This document shows, piece by piece, positions 7,710 through 15,727 of a stretch of 64,000 nt of DNA. The position numbers and the translations under genes are program-made. Numbering within the stretch: position 1 is the first letter of the stretch; every line of letters begins with the position of its first letter. The notes beneath the pieces are model-generated. The model was not told where the DNA came from and made no database searches. It worked only from the letters and a program-made list of their open reading frames with translations. The stretch is taken from positions 1 to 64,000 of the forward strand of contig NZ_JALBWM010000001.1 of assembly GCF_023895975.1 (NCBI RefSeq). Direction: 5' to 3'. This DNA is from Microbulbifer okhotskensis. GTDB taxonomy: Bacteria; Pseudomonadota; Gammaproteobacteria; Pseudomonadales; Cellvibrionaceae.

Positions 7710-9602
7710 ATGCCGATGAAGCTGAATAATCCACTGATCCCCAGTCTGTTGGCTGTCGCTATTCTCGCGGGCTGTCAGGGTGACAAGAGCGCTCAGTCCG
7801 GAGCGAATGTCGATAAGTCTCAGGGCGCTGTTGCCGAAGAGTCGGTTGCGGTGGATGCGGTCGCAGAAACCAAGCGCCTGACAGAGTGGTTGGATGAGCG
7901 CTATGAAGAGCAATTGCAGTTCAGCCCGATTCAGCTCTCCTATTTGGGTCGCAAAGAGCAGTACGACCAAATTGACGATATGAGCGAGGCCGCTGAGGCT
8001 CGCCAGTTGGCTTGGCTGGAAAAAAGTGTTGCCGAGCTGAAAAAGAACTTTGACTACGAAAAATTGAGCGGGGAAGGCAAGACTTCCTACGATATATGGG
8101 TGTACCAGTTTGAGCAGTCCAAAGCTGCCGAACCTTTCAAGCGCCACGGTTATATCTTTGAACAGATGGGCGGTGCGCAGTCGCAACTGCCCAACTTCCT
8201 GCTGAACTTCCACAAGGTAGAAACTGCCGAGGATATGCAGGCCTATATCACCCGTATTGGTGGTATCTCCCGCGCTATTAGCCAGCTGCATGAACGTGCA
8301 GAACTGGCTTCGAACGAGGGGATTCGTCCACCTCGTTTTGCCTATGAAGGTGCGATCGAACAATCCAGCAAGCTGATTGCTGGCGCCCCCTTTAGTGATG
8401 GTGACGACGCGCCTCTGTGGGCCGGCGCCAAGGGTAAGATTACCGATCTGCTCGAAGCGGGCAGTATTGACCAGAAGCAAGCGGATAAGCTGACTGCAGA
8501 CGCACGCAAAGCGCTGGAGAGTGAGTTTCTGCCCGCCTACGCAAACCTGATCACCTGGCTAGAGAAAGACGTTGAGAAGGCCTCTGCAGAGCCTCAGGGC
8601 GCCAGCAGCCTGCCGAATGGTATGGCTTACTATAACCAGCGTCTGGCCAATACCACCACAACCAGCCTGACGGCCGATGAGATCCACAATATTGGTCTCA
8701 AGGAAGTGGCGCGTATTCGCGGTGAAATGGAAACCATCAAAGAGCGGGTTGGCTACGAGAATAGCCTGCAAGACTTCTTCAAATTTATTCGTGAAGATGG
8801 CCAGTTCTACTATCCGAATTCCGATAAAGGCCGCCAGGGTTACCTGGATGATTCCACAGCCTTCCTCGACAATATTTCCAAGAAACTGCCGGAATATTTC
8901 GGTCTACTGCCCAAGGCTGAGCTGGTTGTGAAGCGGGTGGAATCCTTCCGCGAGCAGGATGGCGGTGCCCAGCACTACTATCCCGGCACTCCAGATGGCT
9001 CGCGTCCGGGTATTTACTATGCACATTTGTCTGACATGAGTGCTTATTCCACAACCGATATGGAAACGGTGGCCTACCACGAAGGTAATCCTGGTCACCA
9101 TATGCAGATCTCTATTGCGCAAGAACTTGAAGGTATTCCACAGTTCCGTACCCAGGCACACTTTACCGTGTATGCCGAGGGCTGGGCGCTGTACTCCGAG
9201 AAACTGGCCATGGAAATGGGCGCTTTTGAAGACCCCTACAACCTGTTCGGACACTTGACCGCAGAAATGTGGCGTGCAATTCGCCTTGTAGTGGATACCG
9301 GAATGCACGCTAAGGGTTGGAGCGAGGAGCAGGCAGTAGAGTACTTCCTGGAAAATTCTGCCATTCCTGAAACGGCAGTGCGCTCTGAAGTGCGCCGCTA
9401 CCTGGCGTGGCCGGGGCAGGCTACCGCTTACAAGATTGGTATGTTGAAAATTCAGGAACTGCGCCAGCAGGCCGAAGAGCAGCTGGGTGACAAATTCGAT
9501 ATCCGCAGTTTCCACGACACCGTATTGGGTGGCGGCGCTCTGCCGGTACCGGTATTGGAGAGTCGAGTCGCTTCTTGGGTGGAGTCAGTTAAGCAGTCAT
9601 AA
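7710..9602 (+). CDS. DUF885 family lipoprotein, putative metallopeptidase
   Basis: The chosen start gives 630 residues beginning MPMKLNNPLIPSLLAVAILAG, with the lipobox Cys next (ILAGC), so the mature protein is a lipoprotein of the cell envelope. The open frame runs further upstream to 7536, but that part lacks coding character and would spoil the signal. The DUF885 signature YHEGNPGHH (His457, Glu458, His463, His464) resembles a zinc-peptidase HExxxxxHH site. YAEGWALYSEKLA follows, as usual in the family. The substrate is not established for most members; peptides are likely. A strong terminator follows. It is a single-gene unit after the MscS gene. Confidence 0.88.
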   Translation: MPMKLNNPLIPSLLAVAILAGCQGDKSAQSGANVDKSQGAVAEESVAVDAVAETKRLTEWLDERYEEQLQFSPIQLSYLGRKEQYDQIDDMSEAAEARQLAWLEKSVAELKKNFDYEKLSGEGKTSYDIWVYQFEQSKAAEPFKRHGYIFEQMGGAQSQLPNFLLNFHKVETAEDMQAYITRIGGISRAISQLHERAELASNEGIRPPRFAYEGAIEQSSKLIAGAPFSDGDDAPLWAGAKGKITDLLEAGSIDQKQADKLTADARKALESEFLPAYANLITWLEKDVEKASAEPQGASSLPNGMAYYNQRLANTTTTSLTADEIHNIGLKEVARIRGEMETIKERVGYENSLQDFFKFIREDGQFYYPNSDKGRQGYLDDSTAFLDNISKKLPEYFGLLPKAELVVKRVESFREQDGGAQHYYPGTPDGSRPGIYYAHLSDMSAYSTTDMETVAYHEGNPGHHMQISIAQELEGIPQFRTQAHFTVYAEGWALYSEKLAMEMGAFEDPYNLFGHLTAEMWRAIRLVVDTGMHAKGWSEEQAVEYFLENSAIPETAVRSEVRRYLAWPGQATAYKIGMLKIQELRQQAEEQLGDKFDIRSFHDTVLGGGALPVPVLESRVASWVESVKQS

Positions 9603-9622
9603 GCTTCTCTGCTGATCCCAAT

Positions 9623-9651
9623 AAAAAAGCCGGGCAAAGCCCGGTTTTTTT
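9623..9651 (+). terminator. Rho-independent terminator after the DUF885 gene
   Basis: CCGGGC and GCCCGG pair around an AAA loop, flanked by A6 on the left and T6 on the right. It works on the plus strand and would also serve the minus strand. Confidence 0.9.
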
Positions 9652-9732
9652 ATTGGGTCTATTTCTGTAAATATCGTCTGTATATAGGGAATGCTGGATT
9701 TCCCGATAGTGTTTATTCAATGGATATTTAAA

Positions 9733-10311
9733 ATGGATTCAAATATTTACTCCGCTCCGGAGGCTGACTTAGATACCACTCTGGAAGGTGAATCATCATT
9801 TTACGTAGTATCTCCAATCAAGTTCTGGGTGATGAGCCTCGGTACTATGGGGTTGTATTCAGTTTATTGGATTTATCGACATTGGGCTGAATACCGGCGT
9901 GCTAGTGGTGAGGATATGTGGCCGGTTATGCGGGCTATATTTTCGATATTTTTTACTCATTCTCTTTTTTCCAAGATCCAAAGTCGTTTAGAGGAAACTG
10001 AGATAGATTACCGCTGGTCACCGGGGCTGTGGGCTACATTTTATGTAATATTTACGATTGTGGGTTCTATCGTCGACAGGGTCTCCTATTATTCCGATGA
10101 AATTTCATTGGTCGATATGGTGAGTATATTATTACTACTATTGACGGTGTGGCCACTGTATCAGGGACAGAAGGCAGCCAACATGGCTAGTGGAGATGTT
10201 TCTGGACAAATAAACTCAAGGTTTACCCCCTGGAACTTTATATGGTTAGCGATAGGTGCTTTGCTTTGGGGGTTTGTTATTTTTGGGGCCTATTTTTTAT
10301 TGGGCGTATAG
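9733..10311 (+). CDS. Hypothetical membrane protein with YSAPEADL N terminus (DUF4234-like)
   Basis: The start at 9733 gives 192 residues, MDSNIYSAPEADLDTTLEG; upstream codons to 9691 look non-coding. After the soluble N-terminal tail come a hydrophobic hairpin with VMSLGTMGLYSVYWIYRHW (DUF4234-like look) and two or three further membrane segments near residues 92-110, 123-140 and 165-190. Members are uncharacterised. The short N-terminal motif (N)IYxAPEAxL also occurs in the membrane protein at 51984-52739. The next gene starts 16 bases downstream, so the two probably share a transcript. Function unknown. Confidence 0.7.
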   Translation: MDSNIYSAPEADLDTTLEGESSFYVVSPIKFWVMSLGTMGLYSVYWIYRHWAEYRRASGEDMWPVMRAIFSIFFTHSLFSKIQSRLEETEIDYRWSPGLWATFYVIFTIVGSIVDRVSYYSDEISLVDMVSILLLLLTVWPLYQGQKAANMASGDVSGQINSRFTPWNFIWLAIGALLWGFVIFGAYFLLGV

Positions 10312-10327
10312 AAAAAGAGGGATATTG

Positions 10328-11095
10328 ATGAGGTATATAGGATTTTTTATTTTTGCCTTGGCATTGCAATTATGGACGGCTACATTGTGGGCCGAAACGA
10401 CGCCTACCGAAATTACCGTGCGCGCAAAGGCTAAGGATGCCAAATTTATTGGCTCCTCTATTGGGGGTGCCATGGTAATTATCCGCGAAGCGGATACCGG
10501 GGAAATTCTCGCCAAGGGGCTGACCCAGGGAAGTACTGGTAACACTGGCAAGATTATGAAAACCCCGCGCGCACGATATCAAGCAATTGCCACTGAGGCG
10601 GCGCATTTCACCGCTACACTGGATATCAGTGAGCCGGTATTTCTGACCGTAGAGGTGCTGGCCCCTTATATTAAAAAACAGGCTCGGGTAATGGCGCAAA
10701 CTCAGACTTGGCTGGTGCCTGGCAAGCCGATTGTGGGTGATGGCTTGATTGTGGAAATACCGGGGATGCTAGTCGATCTGCTCAGTCCTCAGACCCACCT
10801 CTACACAGGCCTGGATAAGAGTCCCTTTGAGATTCGCGCCAATGTAGTGATGATGTGTGGCTGTTCTTTGACAGACGGAGGGCTATGGGACGGCAGTCAG
10901 ATCGAAGTTATGGCGCTGCTGGAAAGAAATGGTGAGCGTTTCGCCAGTATCCCCCTGAAAATTCAGGAAACGATGAATACCTTCAGCGCTCCTTTTGCAA
11001 CAGATGTACCCGGTGCCTATAAAATTCTAGTGTATGCCTATGATCCAAAGACGGGTAATACCGGTGTCGATAGGGGTAGCTTTATAGTGAGGTAA
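10328..11095 (+). CDS. Exported protein of unknown function
   Basis: The start at 10328, preceded by AGAGGG, gives 255 residues with a signal peptide (MRYIGFFIFALALQLWTATL, then WAE cleavage). The mature part looks like two beta-sandwich-like segments: one at about 25-110 (ITVRAKAKDAKFIGSSIGGA, a carboxypeptidase-regulatory-like pattern) and one at about 170-255 (PFEIRANVVMMCGCSLTDGG and a C-terminal GAYKILVYAYDPKTGNTGVD). A CGC Cys pair sits near residue 178. Probably periplasmic. It follows the DUF4234-like gene by 16 bases and precedes a GNAT by 35. No family recognised. Confidence 0.75.
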   Translation: MRYIGFFIFALALQLWTATLWAETTPTEITVRAKAKDAKFIGSSIGGAMVIIREADTGEILAKGLTQGSTGNTGKIMKTPRARYQAIATEAAHFTATLDISEPVFLTVEVLAPYIKKQARVMAQTQTWLVPGKPIVGDGLIVEIPGMLVDLLSPQTHLYTGLDKSPFEIRANVVMMCGCSLTDGGLWDGSQIEVMALLERNGERFASIPLKIQETMNTFSAPFATDVPGAYKILVYAYDPKTGNTGVDRGSFIVR

Positions 11096-11130
11096 ACGGG
11101 CAGGCCTATGCCGCCTGCCGGGGAGATCCG

Positions 11131-11613
11131 ATGCAGATCCGGGAAGCGACAAGTCATGATATCGAGGGGATGTGGAGTCTTTTTTGTGGCGTACGAGCCA
11201 ATGGTGAGTTGCGTTACTCAGCCAAAATCGGTCGCGAAGAATTTTCCGTCCAATGGTTCAATAGAGACTTGCAGACGTACGTCGCCGAAGAATTGCCGCA
11301 CTTATTGGGGGCTTATAAATTGGGAGTTAATTTCCCGGGCATAAACAGCCATGTTGCTGCGGCATACTATCTGGTGCACACGGCTGTGCGGGGCCGCGGT
11401 GTGGGGCGCGCGCTGATCGAGCACAGTATTTCCAGGGCCCAAGATGTGGGCTATCTGGAAATGCAGTTTAACTATATCCCGAGCACAAGCCAGCCAACAA
11501 TGACACTCTATACCGAGTTGGGCTTCGATATCATCGAGACGCAACCGAGGGCATTCACAGACCGCTGCGGGGAATTGTGTGAAGCCTATGTTTTGCAGCG
11601 TTTTTTACAGTAA
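11131..11613 (+). CDS. GNAT family N-acetyltransferase
   Basis: A 160-residue single-domain acetyltransferase. The acetyl-CoA loop is seen as VHTAVRGRGVGRALIEHSI (about residues 85-103), after the central strand AAAYYLV. The C-terminal part TLYTELGFDIIETQPRAF is the usual ExGF-type ending of the fold. It reads from the ATG at 11131 (MQIREATSHDIEGMW) with GGGGAG upstream. Neighbours are the exported protein before it and a VIT-type transporter 36 bases after it, all in one direction. Substrate unknown. Confidence 0.82.
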   Translation: MQIREATSHDIEGMWSLFCGVRANGELRYSAKIGREEFSVQWFNRDLQTYVAEELPHLLGAYKLGVNFPGINSHVAAAYYLVHTAVRGRGVGRALIEHSISRAQDVGYLEMQFNYIPSTSQPTMTLYTELGFDIIETQPRAFTDRCGELCEAYVLQRFLQ

Positions 11614-11649
11614 CTGCTGACACTATCCGTTACAGAATGCAGGCTAGGC

Positions 11650-12420
11650 ATGGACGACCACAGCCCTGAACAAAACGGGGAATCCCGTAAATCCCTACTC
11701 GATGAGCACCGGCCGGATCGTATCGAGGCGCGCTTACAGCGTCCGCCCCATTCACGGCGAATGTCTGACTTTGTTCTTGGCGCGATAGACGGGTGTGTGA
11801 CTACTTTTGCCATTGTCGCTGGGGCTTTTGGGGCGGGATTTACCGAGGCGGTAGTACTCGTGATGGGCTTTGCCAACCTGATTGCCGATGGCTTTAGTAT
11901 GGCCGTCAGTAACTATGAGGCGGCGAGTGTGGAGCGGGAGCAGAGGATTGAAGCTACGCGTACAGAACGCCGGCATATTGCTCTGGTTCCCGAGGGTGAA
12001 AGAGAAGAAATCCGGCAGATTTTCCATCAAAAGGGCTTCACTGGGGAAGTCCTGGAAAATGTCGTTTCCACAATTACGGCAAATCGTCAACTGTGGATAG
12101 ATACCATGCTTGCCGAGGAGTACGGTATCAGTCGTGCGCGACACAACCCGTTAAGTGCCGCATTGATGACCTTCACCGCTTTTGTGTGTGTGGGGGCTAT
12201 CCCCTTATTGCCCTACCTTTTTCAGGGTCTTAATACCACTGAGCAGTTTTACAGTAGTGCTGTTTTATCGGCCTGTGCGTTCTTCGCCATTGGGCTCGCT
12301 AAGGGGCTAGTGTCTTCCCGGCATACCTTGGTGGCAGCGATTAAAACCCTCATTTTCGGCAGTTGCGCTGCAGCCCTGGCACTCGCTGTTGGCTACCTGC
12401 TGCGTCATTTCGTTGTTTAG
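11650..12420 (+). CDS. VIT1/CCC1 family (DUF125) iron/manganese transporter
   Basis: A 256-residue inner-membrane protein of the family whose plant and yeast members move Fe2+ or Mn2+ out of the cytosol. After a charged N-terminal tail (1-37) the first helix reads MSDFVLGAIDGCVTTFAIVA and the second GFANLIADGFSMAVSNYEA; both carry the conserved polar residues of the metal path. A cytoplasmic charged domain follows (about 92-160, EREQRIEATRTERRH) with Glu and His residues as in the metal-binding domain, then three more helices to the C terminus. Bacterial members are poorly studied, so the metal is an inference. Confidence 0.88.
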   Translation: MDDHSPEQNGESRKSLLDEHRPDRIEARLQRPPHSRRMSDFVLGAIDGCVTTFAIVAGAFGAGFTEAVVLVMGFANLIADGFSMAVSNYEAASVEREQRIEATRTERRHIALVPEGEREEIRQIFHQKGFTGEVLENVVSTITANRQLWIDTMLAEEYGISRARHNPLSAALMTFTAFVCVGAIPLLPYLFQGLNTTEQFYSSAVLSACAFFAIGLAKGLVSSRHTLVAAIKTLIFGSCAAALALAVGYLLRHFVV

Positions 12421-12522
12421 TTAGAATGTTTGAGACGTAATTTATTTTGGGGAGCTGTAGATAGACGCTGCGAGCCAGAATAAAAAAGCCACGGTAGACC
12501 CCTTTAGTAATCCATTCGCAGT

Positions 12523-13611
12523 TTATGCGGCCACCACTTTGTTGCGACCGCCGTTCTTCGCCCGATACATACGCTTGTCCGCCTCGCCCAATAATTGGTT
12601 GAGGGGCTTTCCGCTGATGCTGCCTTCGACAACCCCGAGGCTGATAGATATCTTCACCGGGCGGGTATAGCGCCTGCTTAGGGCTGACACTTTGCGACGC
12701 AGTTTTTCTGCCAGTACACCGCCGCCCTTAAGGTCGGTGTTGGGTAATAGCAATAGAAATTCTTCGCCGCCCCAGCGGGCCACAATGTCCTCTGTGCGAG
12801 TGTTACTTTTAAGAATTTTGGCCACATCCTGTAATACACGGTCGCCGAAAGAGTGCCCAAAGGTATCGTTGATGGTTTTAAAGTTATCCAGGTCACCGAT
12901 CAGGATGACATATTGGTCCTGGAGCTCAGCATTGCGGCGCTCCATCTCGCGGATTGCACGGAAGGCCTCACGGCGATTGGCCAGGCCTGTCAAGGTATCG
13001 GTTGCGGCATAGCTTTCCAGCTCGCCAGTCAATCGTTGAAGCAACTGCTGGGTTTGATGGCGGCTGCTATCGAGCAGTGCGGTAAGAGCGGTTAAAGCAC
13101 CAAACACGGCTATAAAGCGCGCGCGATAGGCGGTGTCGTATTTGGCGGTGAGGCCTGGGAAGTCCGGATAAAACAGGATTGCAGCGGTGGCCAGGCCGAT
13201 ACCCAGTAGAGCGGTGGTGCCAGTTTTATAGCCGTATAGATTGATAAATCCCGGAACTAGCATCACTGCCCACATTAAGCCAGTATTGTTAACGCCGCCG
13301 GTCATCAATAGGTAGAAATAGAGCACCAGTAAAAGAATACCTACCAGCAATGGCGTCTTTTCGCTGGGGCCTATGAGATTAACGGCGATATAAGCCATCA
13401 AAATAACAACGGCTGCTATAAAAAGTGTCGATGCCTGCAGGATGTTGGTCGCAGATAGAGCGATAATGGCCATGGCCCCGGTAATCGCCATAGCGAATAT
13501 CAACATGTAGGAAGAGGCCAATATACGGCGGCGCAGGTCTATGCGCTGTACCTCATCAATAGAGGTGGAAATCGCGGGATTCTGATTGTTATACCCTGTG
13601 TTCATAGTCAT
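12523..13611 (-). CDS. Membrane diguanylate cyclase (GGDEF)
   Basis: This 362-residue protein would make cyclic di-GMP from two GTP. Residues 1-180 hold about six hydrophobic segments (AMAITGAMAIIALSATNI onward) without a recognised sensory domain. A short linker leads to the GGDEF domain (about 205-360): DTLTGLANRREAF, the active-site loop GGEEF at 281-285 and, five residues before it, RTED (272-275), which fits the RxxD inhibitory site. The enzyme therefore looks active and product-inhibited. It is transcribed divergently from the macro-domain gene, with a 172-base gap between them. The signal it senses is unknown. Confidence 0.93.
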   Translation of the reverse strand: MTMNTGYNNQNPAISTSIDEVQRIDLRRRILASSYMLIFAMAITGAMAIIALSATNILQASTLFIAAVVILMAYIAVNLIGPSEKTPLLVGILLLVLYFYLLMTGGVNNTGLMWAVMLVPGFINLYGYKTGTTALLGIGLATAAILFYPDFPGLTAKYDTAYRARFIAVFGALTALTALLDSSRHQTQQLLQRLTGELESYAATDTLTGLANRREAFRAIREMERRNAELQDQYVILIGDLDNFKTINDTFGHSFGDRVLQDVAKILKSNTRTEDIVARWGGEEFLLLLPNTDLKGGGVLAEKLRRKVSALSRRYTRPVKISISLGVVEGSISGKPLNQLLGEADKRMYRAKNGGRNKVVAA

Positions 13612-13783
13612 TCCCGTTGCTATACCGACTGCAACCTTCCGCTTGCTCGGGACTGCCCTTCATTTACAACCAAGGAGGGTAGCCACTACCGGAGTGAAGC
13701 AACGCTGAGTATAGGGGGAATCCGTCACCGACCAAAGTAGCAAGCTACAGTATCAGTAACTCAAACTTTAGAACTGAGAAATC

Positions 13784-14305
13784 GTGACACAAATTGAACT
13801 GACTTGGGGCGATATTTTAACGATGGGAGGGGATGCATTGGTGTGTCCCGCCCACAAGTACCTTATTCGGGGCCGTGGGCTTTCCGCACAGATTTATGCC
13901 CACTGTGGGACCCAATTAACCCCTCAGTGCACCCGTCAACGGGCTTGCCCCGTAGGAGAGGCTCGCCTAACCAAGGCCTATGATTTACCCGTCGATTATC
14001 TTCTGCATACGGTTACCCCCCAATGGAGTAGTGGCGATCAGTGGGGCAGCCAGGCGATAGTGCAGTTGCGATGCTGTTATGAAAGTGTTTTGAAGTTGGC
14101 GGAACAACGGGGGTGCAAAAAGATACTATTTCCAGCACTAGGGGCTGGTACGAACCGCTTCCCACACGAGATTGCGGCACATCAGGGCCTGGCGGTTTTG
14201 CGCAGCTATGCCGCAAGCTTTGAGCGCCTCACAGTTTGTTTGCACTCACCAACTGCATTGGCGCAGTGGCAGAAGATTGAGCGTCGCTTCTATGGCCCTC
14301 ATTGA
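13784..14305 (+). CDS. Divergent macro-domain protein
   Basis: A stand-alone 173-residue macro domain, a fold that binds or hydrolyses ADP-ribose derivatives. The order of conserved elements is clear: LTWGDIL, GGDALVCPAHKYLIRGRGLS, CPVGEARLTKAYDLPVDYLLH, a helix with LRCCYESVLKLAEQRGCKKI, and LFPALGAGTNRFPHEIAA. The NAAN-type motif of the first loop, with the Asn used in hydrolytic MacroD enzymes, is replaced by CPAH, so the binding loop is altered and activity uncertain. It starts at a GTG (13784) with only a weak ribosome site. No toxin-like ADP-ribosyltransferase gene adjoins it. Confidence 0.8.
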   Translation: MTQIELTWGDILTMGGDALVCPAHKYLIRGRGLSAQIYAHCGTQLTPQCTRQRACPVGEARLTKAYDLPVDYLLHTVTPQWSSGDQWGSQAIVQLRCCYESVLKLAEQRGCKKILFPALGAGTNRFPHEIAAHQGLAVLRSYAASFERLTVCLHSPTALAQWQKIERRFYGPH

Positions 14306-14725
14306 TGTATTGTATGGTGAGTGATTGAATAGCATCGTATGGGGCTAACAATCCAGTAAAACCCTATTGATCCAGTCTGGTTTATTTTTCGTCACAATAA
14401 TTTCTTGTTATTTGTGTAAATGATCACTGCCGGGTGCGGGGATCGAGTTATAGATTGCTATTCCAATAAGTATCAACTTATCATGCTTCTTCTTCATTCT
14501 TGGAATTGTAGATTTATGCTGTTATACAATCTTCAGTTTTTTACTGTTCAGTGCCATATTTCCATTTGATGATTTAGCTCAATAATTTTGATCTACCACA
14601 GTAAATGTCGCTTTCATTTATTGTAAATGGTTATCTGTTCACTAGAGATGGTTTTTTGATGGCATTGTTAATAATGGCCCAGTTTGTATTAGGAAATTTT
14701 CCAGCATAAGGAGGTTTTCATAGCT
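14306..14725. other. AT-rich intergenic stretch, no gene seen
   Basis: These 420 bases are far more AT-rich than the macro-domain gene before them. They contain no open frame of note. They end in AAGGAGG (14708-14714), an unusually good ribosome site placed 11 bases before the next ATG. The stretch presumably holds the promoter of the next gene, but no convincing -35/-10 pair was singled out. Confidence 0.5.
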
Positions 14726-15613
14726 ATGAGTTATTGTAAAGTCTGTATACAGGAGCAGAAAATTTATGAAGATGTAGGGCATAGATGTGTATTGTGTCGG
14801 GGTTGGGAGCCACCTAAAATAAAAAAGAAGCCATCTTTTTTACAATTTCCTATGCCTGATATGAATAGGAAACATATTTTTATTCGCTGCAAGTGGGACT
14901 TGTTTGTCATCGTGCTTACCATTTCACTAGTAGCTCTTATAGTTATTTCTTACTTTAAGGTGGTAATATCTCAGCGAGTAGAGTCTCTCTCTGAAGGGGC
15001 TATCTTGGCAGACCTCACCAGTGAGGGGTATATTTTTTCGACGCTGCCAGTAATTTTTGTTTCTATAATATTATTTGCCACCCTCTCTAAGCTGATTTCA
15101 TATTTAATTCCTACGGCAAGAAAAGAACTTGATAAAGAGCTAAACCTGAGATACCTGGGGGGCTATGGGTTGAGGCAGTCAATCCGTAATAATTTTAGAA
15201 TTCTCCTGTGTTTTCTTGCTTTTTTTGTGCCTATGATGGGGTTGGGTCTAAATAGTTATTATGTTGTCAGCTCCAGTGGACTGAAATTTAACTCATTATT
15301 TTCTCTTTTCCCTAAAGAGTATAATTGGAGTCAAATTCAGGCGGTTGAAACAACTACCGGTACTGGCGCAGCGCGTAATCGTTGGATTCCTAAATACATT
15401 TTTAGAATGGATGATAATAATAAAATCAATTTAATTGATGATAAGCTACAAAAATTTATTGCTTCTTACCCCAGACTCAGAATTTATCTGCGAGATCAAA
15501 ATCATATTAAGTATGAGCAAAGTTTGACAGATGATGGTGTTCGTTGGTTGAGAAATCATTTGTCAAAGAGCGATTTTGGTGAAGTGATGTATATCTTACA
15601 AGATACCCCGTAA
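14726..15613 (+). CDS. Hypothetical membrane protein with N-terminal Cys pairs
   Basis: 295 residues of unknown function. The N terminus has two Cys pairs, CKVC (4-7) and CVLC (21-24), spaced like a small zinc ribbon. Membrane segments follow at about 55-80 (DLFVIVLTISLVALIVISYF), 105-130 and 155-175. The C-terminal half is soluble and opens with LKFNSLFSLFPKEYNWSQIQ, the look of a PH-like/bacterial PH domain often found after such helices. It ends with an RWLRNHL helix. Codon use is AT-rich like the gap before it, suggesting later arrival than its neighbours. No related gene is nearby. Confidence 0.7.
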   Translation: MSYCKVCIQEQKIYEDVGHRCVLCRGWEPPKIKKKPSFLQFPMPDMNRKHIFIRCKWDLFVIVLTISLVALIVISYFKVVISQRVESLSEGAILADLTSEGYIFSTLPVIFVSIILFATLSKLISYLIPTARKELDKELNLRYLGGYGLRQSIRNNFRILLCFLAFFVPMMGLGLNSYYVVSSSGLKFNSLFSLFPKEYNWSQIQAVETTTGTGAARNRWIPKYIFRMDDNNKINLIDDKLQKFIASYPRLRIYLRDQNHIKYEQSLTDDGVRWLRNHLSKSDFGEVMYILQDTP

Positions 15614-15647
15614 TGATTTTTTATGAGCGCGGACTAAACAGTATATA

Positions 15648-15672
15648 AAAAGGGCCCATAAGGGCCCTTTTT
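15648..15672. terminator. Bidirectional terminator between convergent genes
   Basis: AAAAGGGCCC and GGGCCCTTTT pair around ATAA, with T runs on both strands. It separates the Cys-pair membrane protein (plus) from the chitinase (minus). Confidence 0.9.
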
Positions 15673-15727
15673 ATTAGAAGAAACCTTCAGCCGCCTTCCT
15701 TGAGGAGACGCCCAAAGTGTATTCAGG

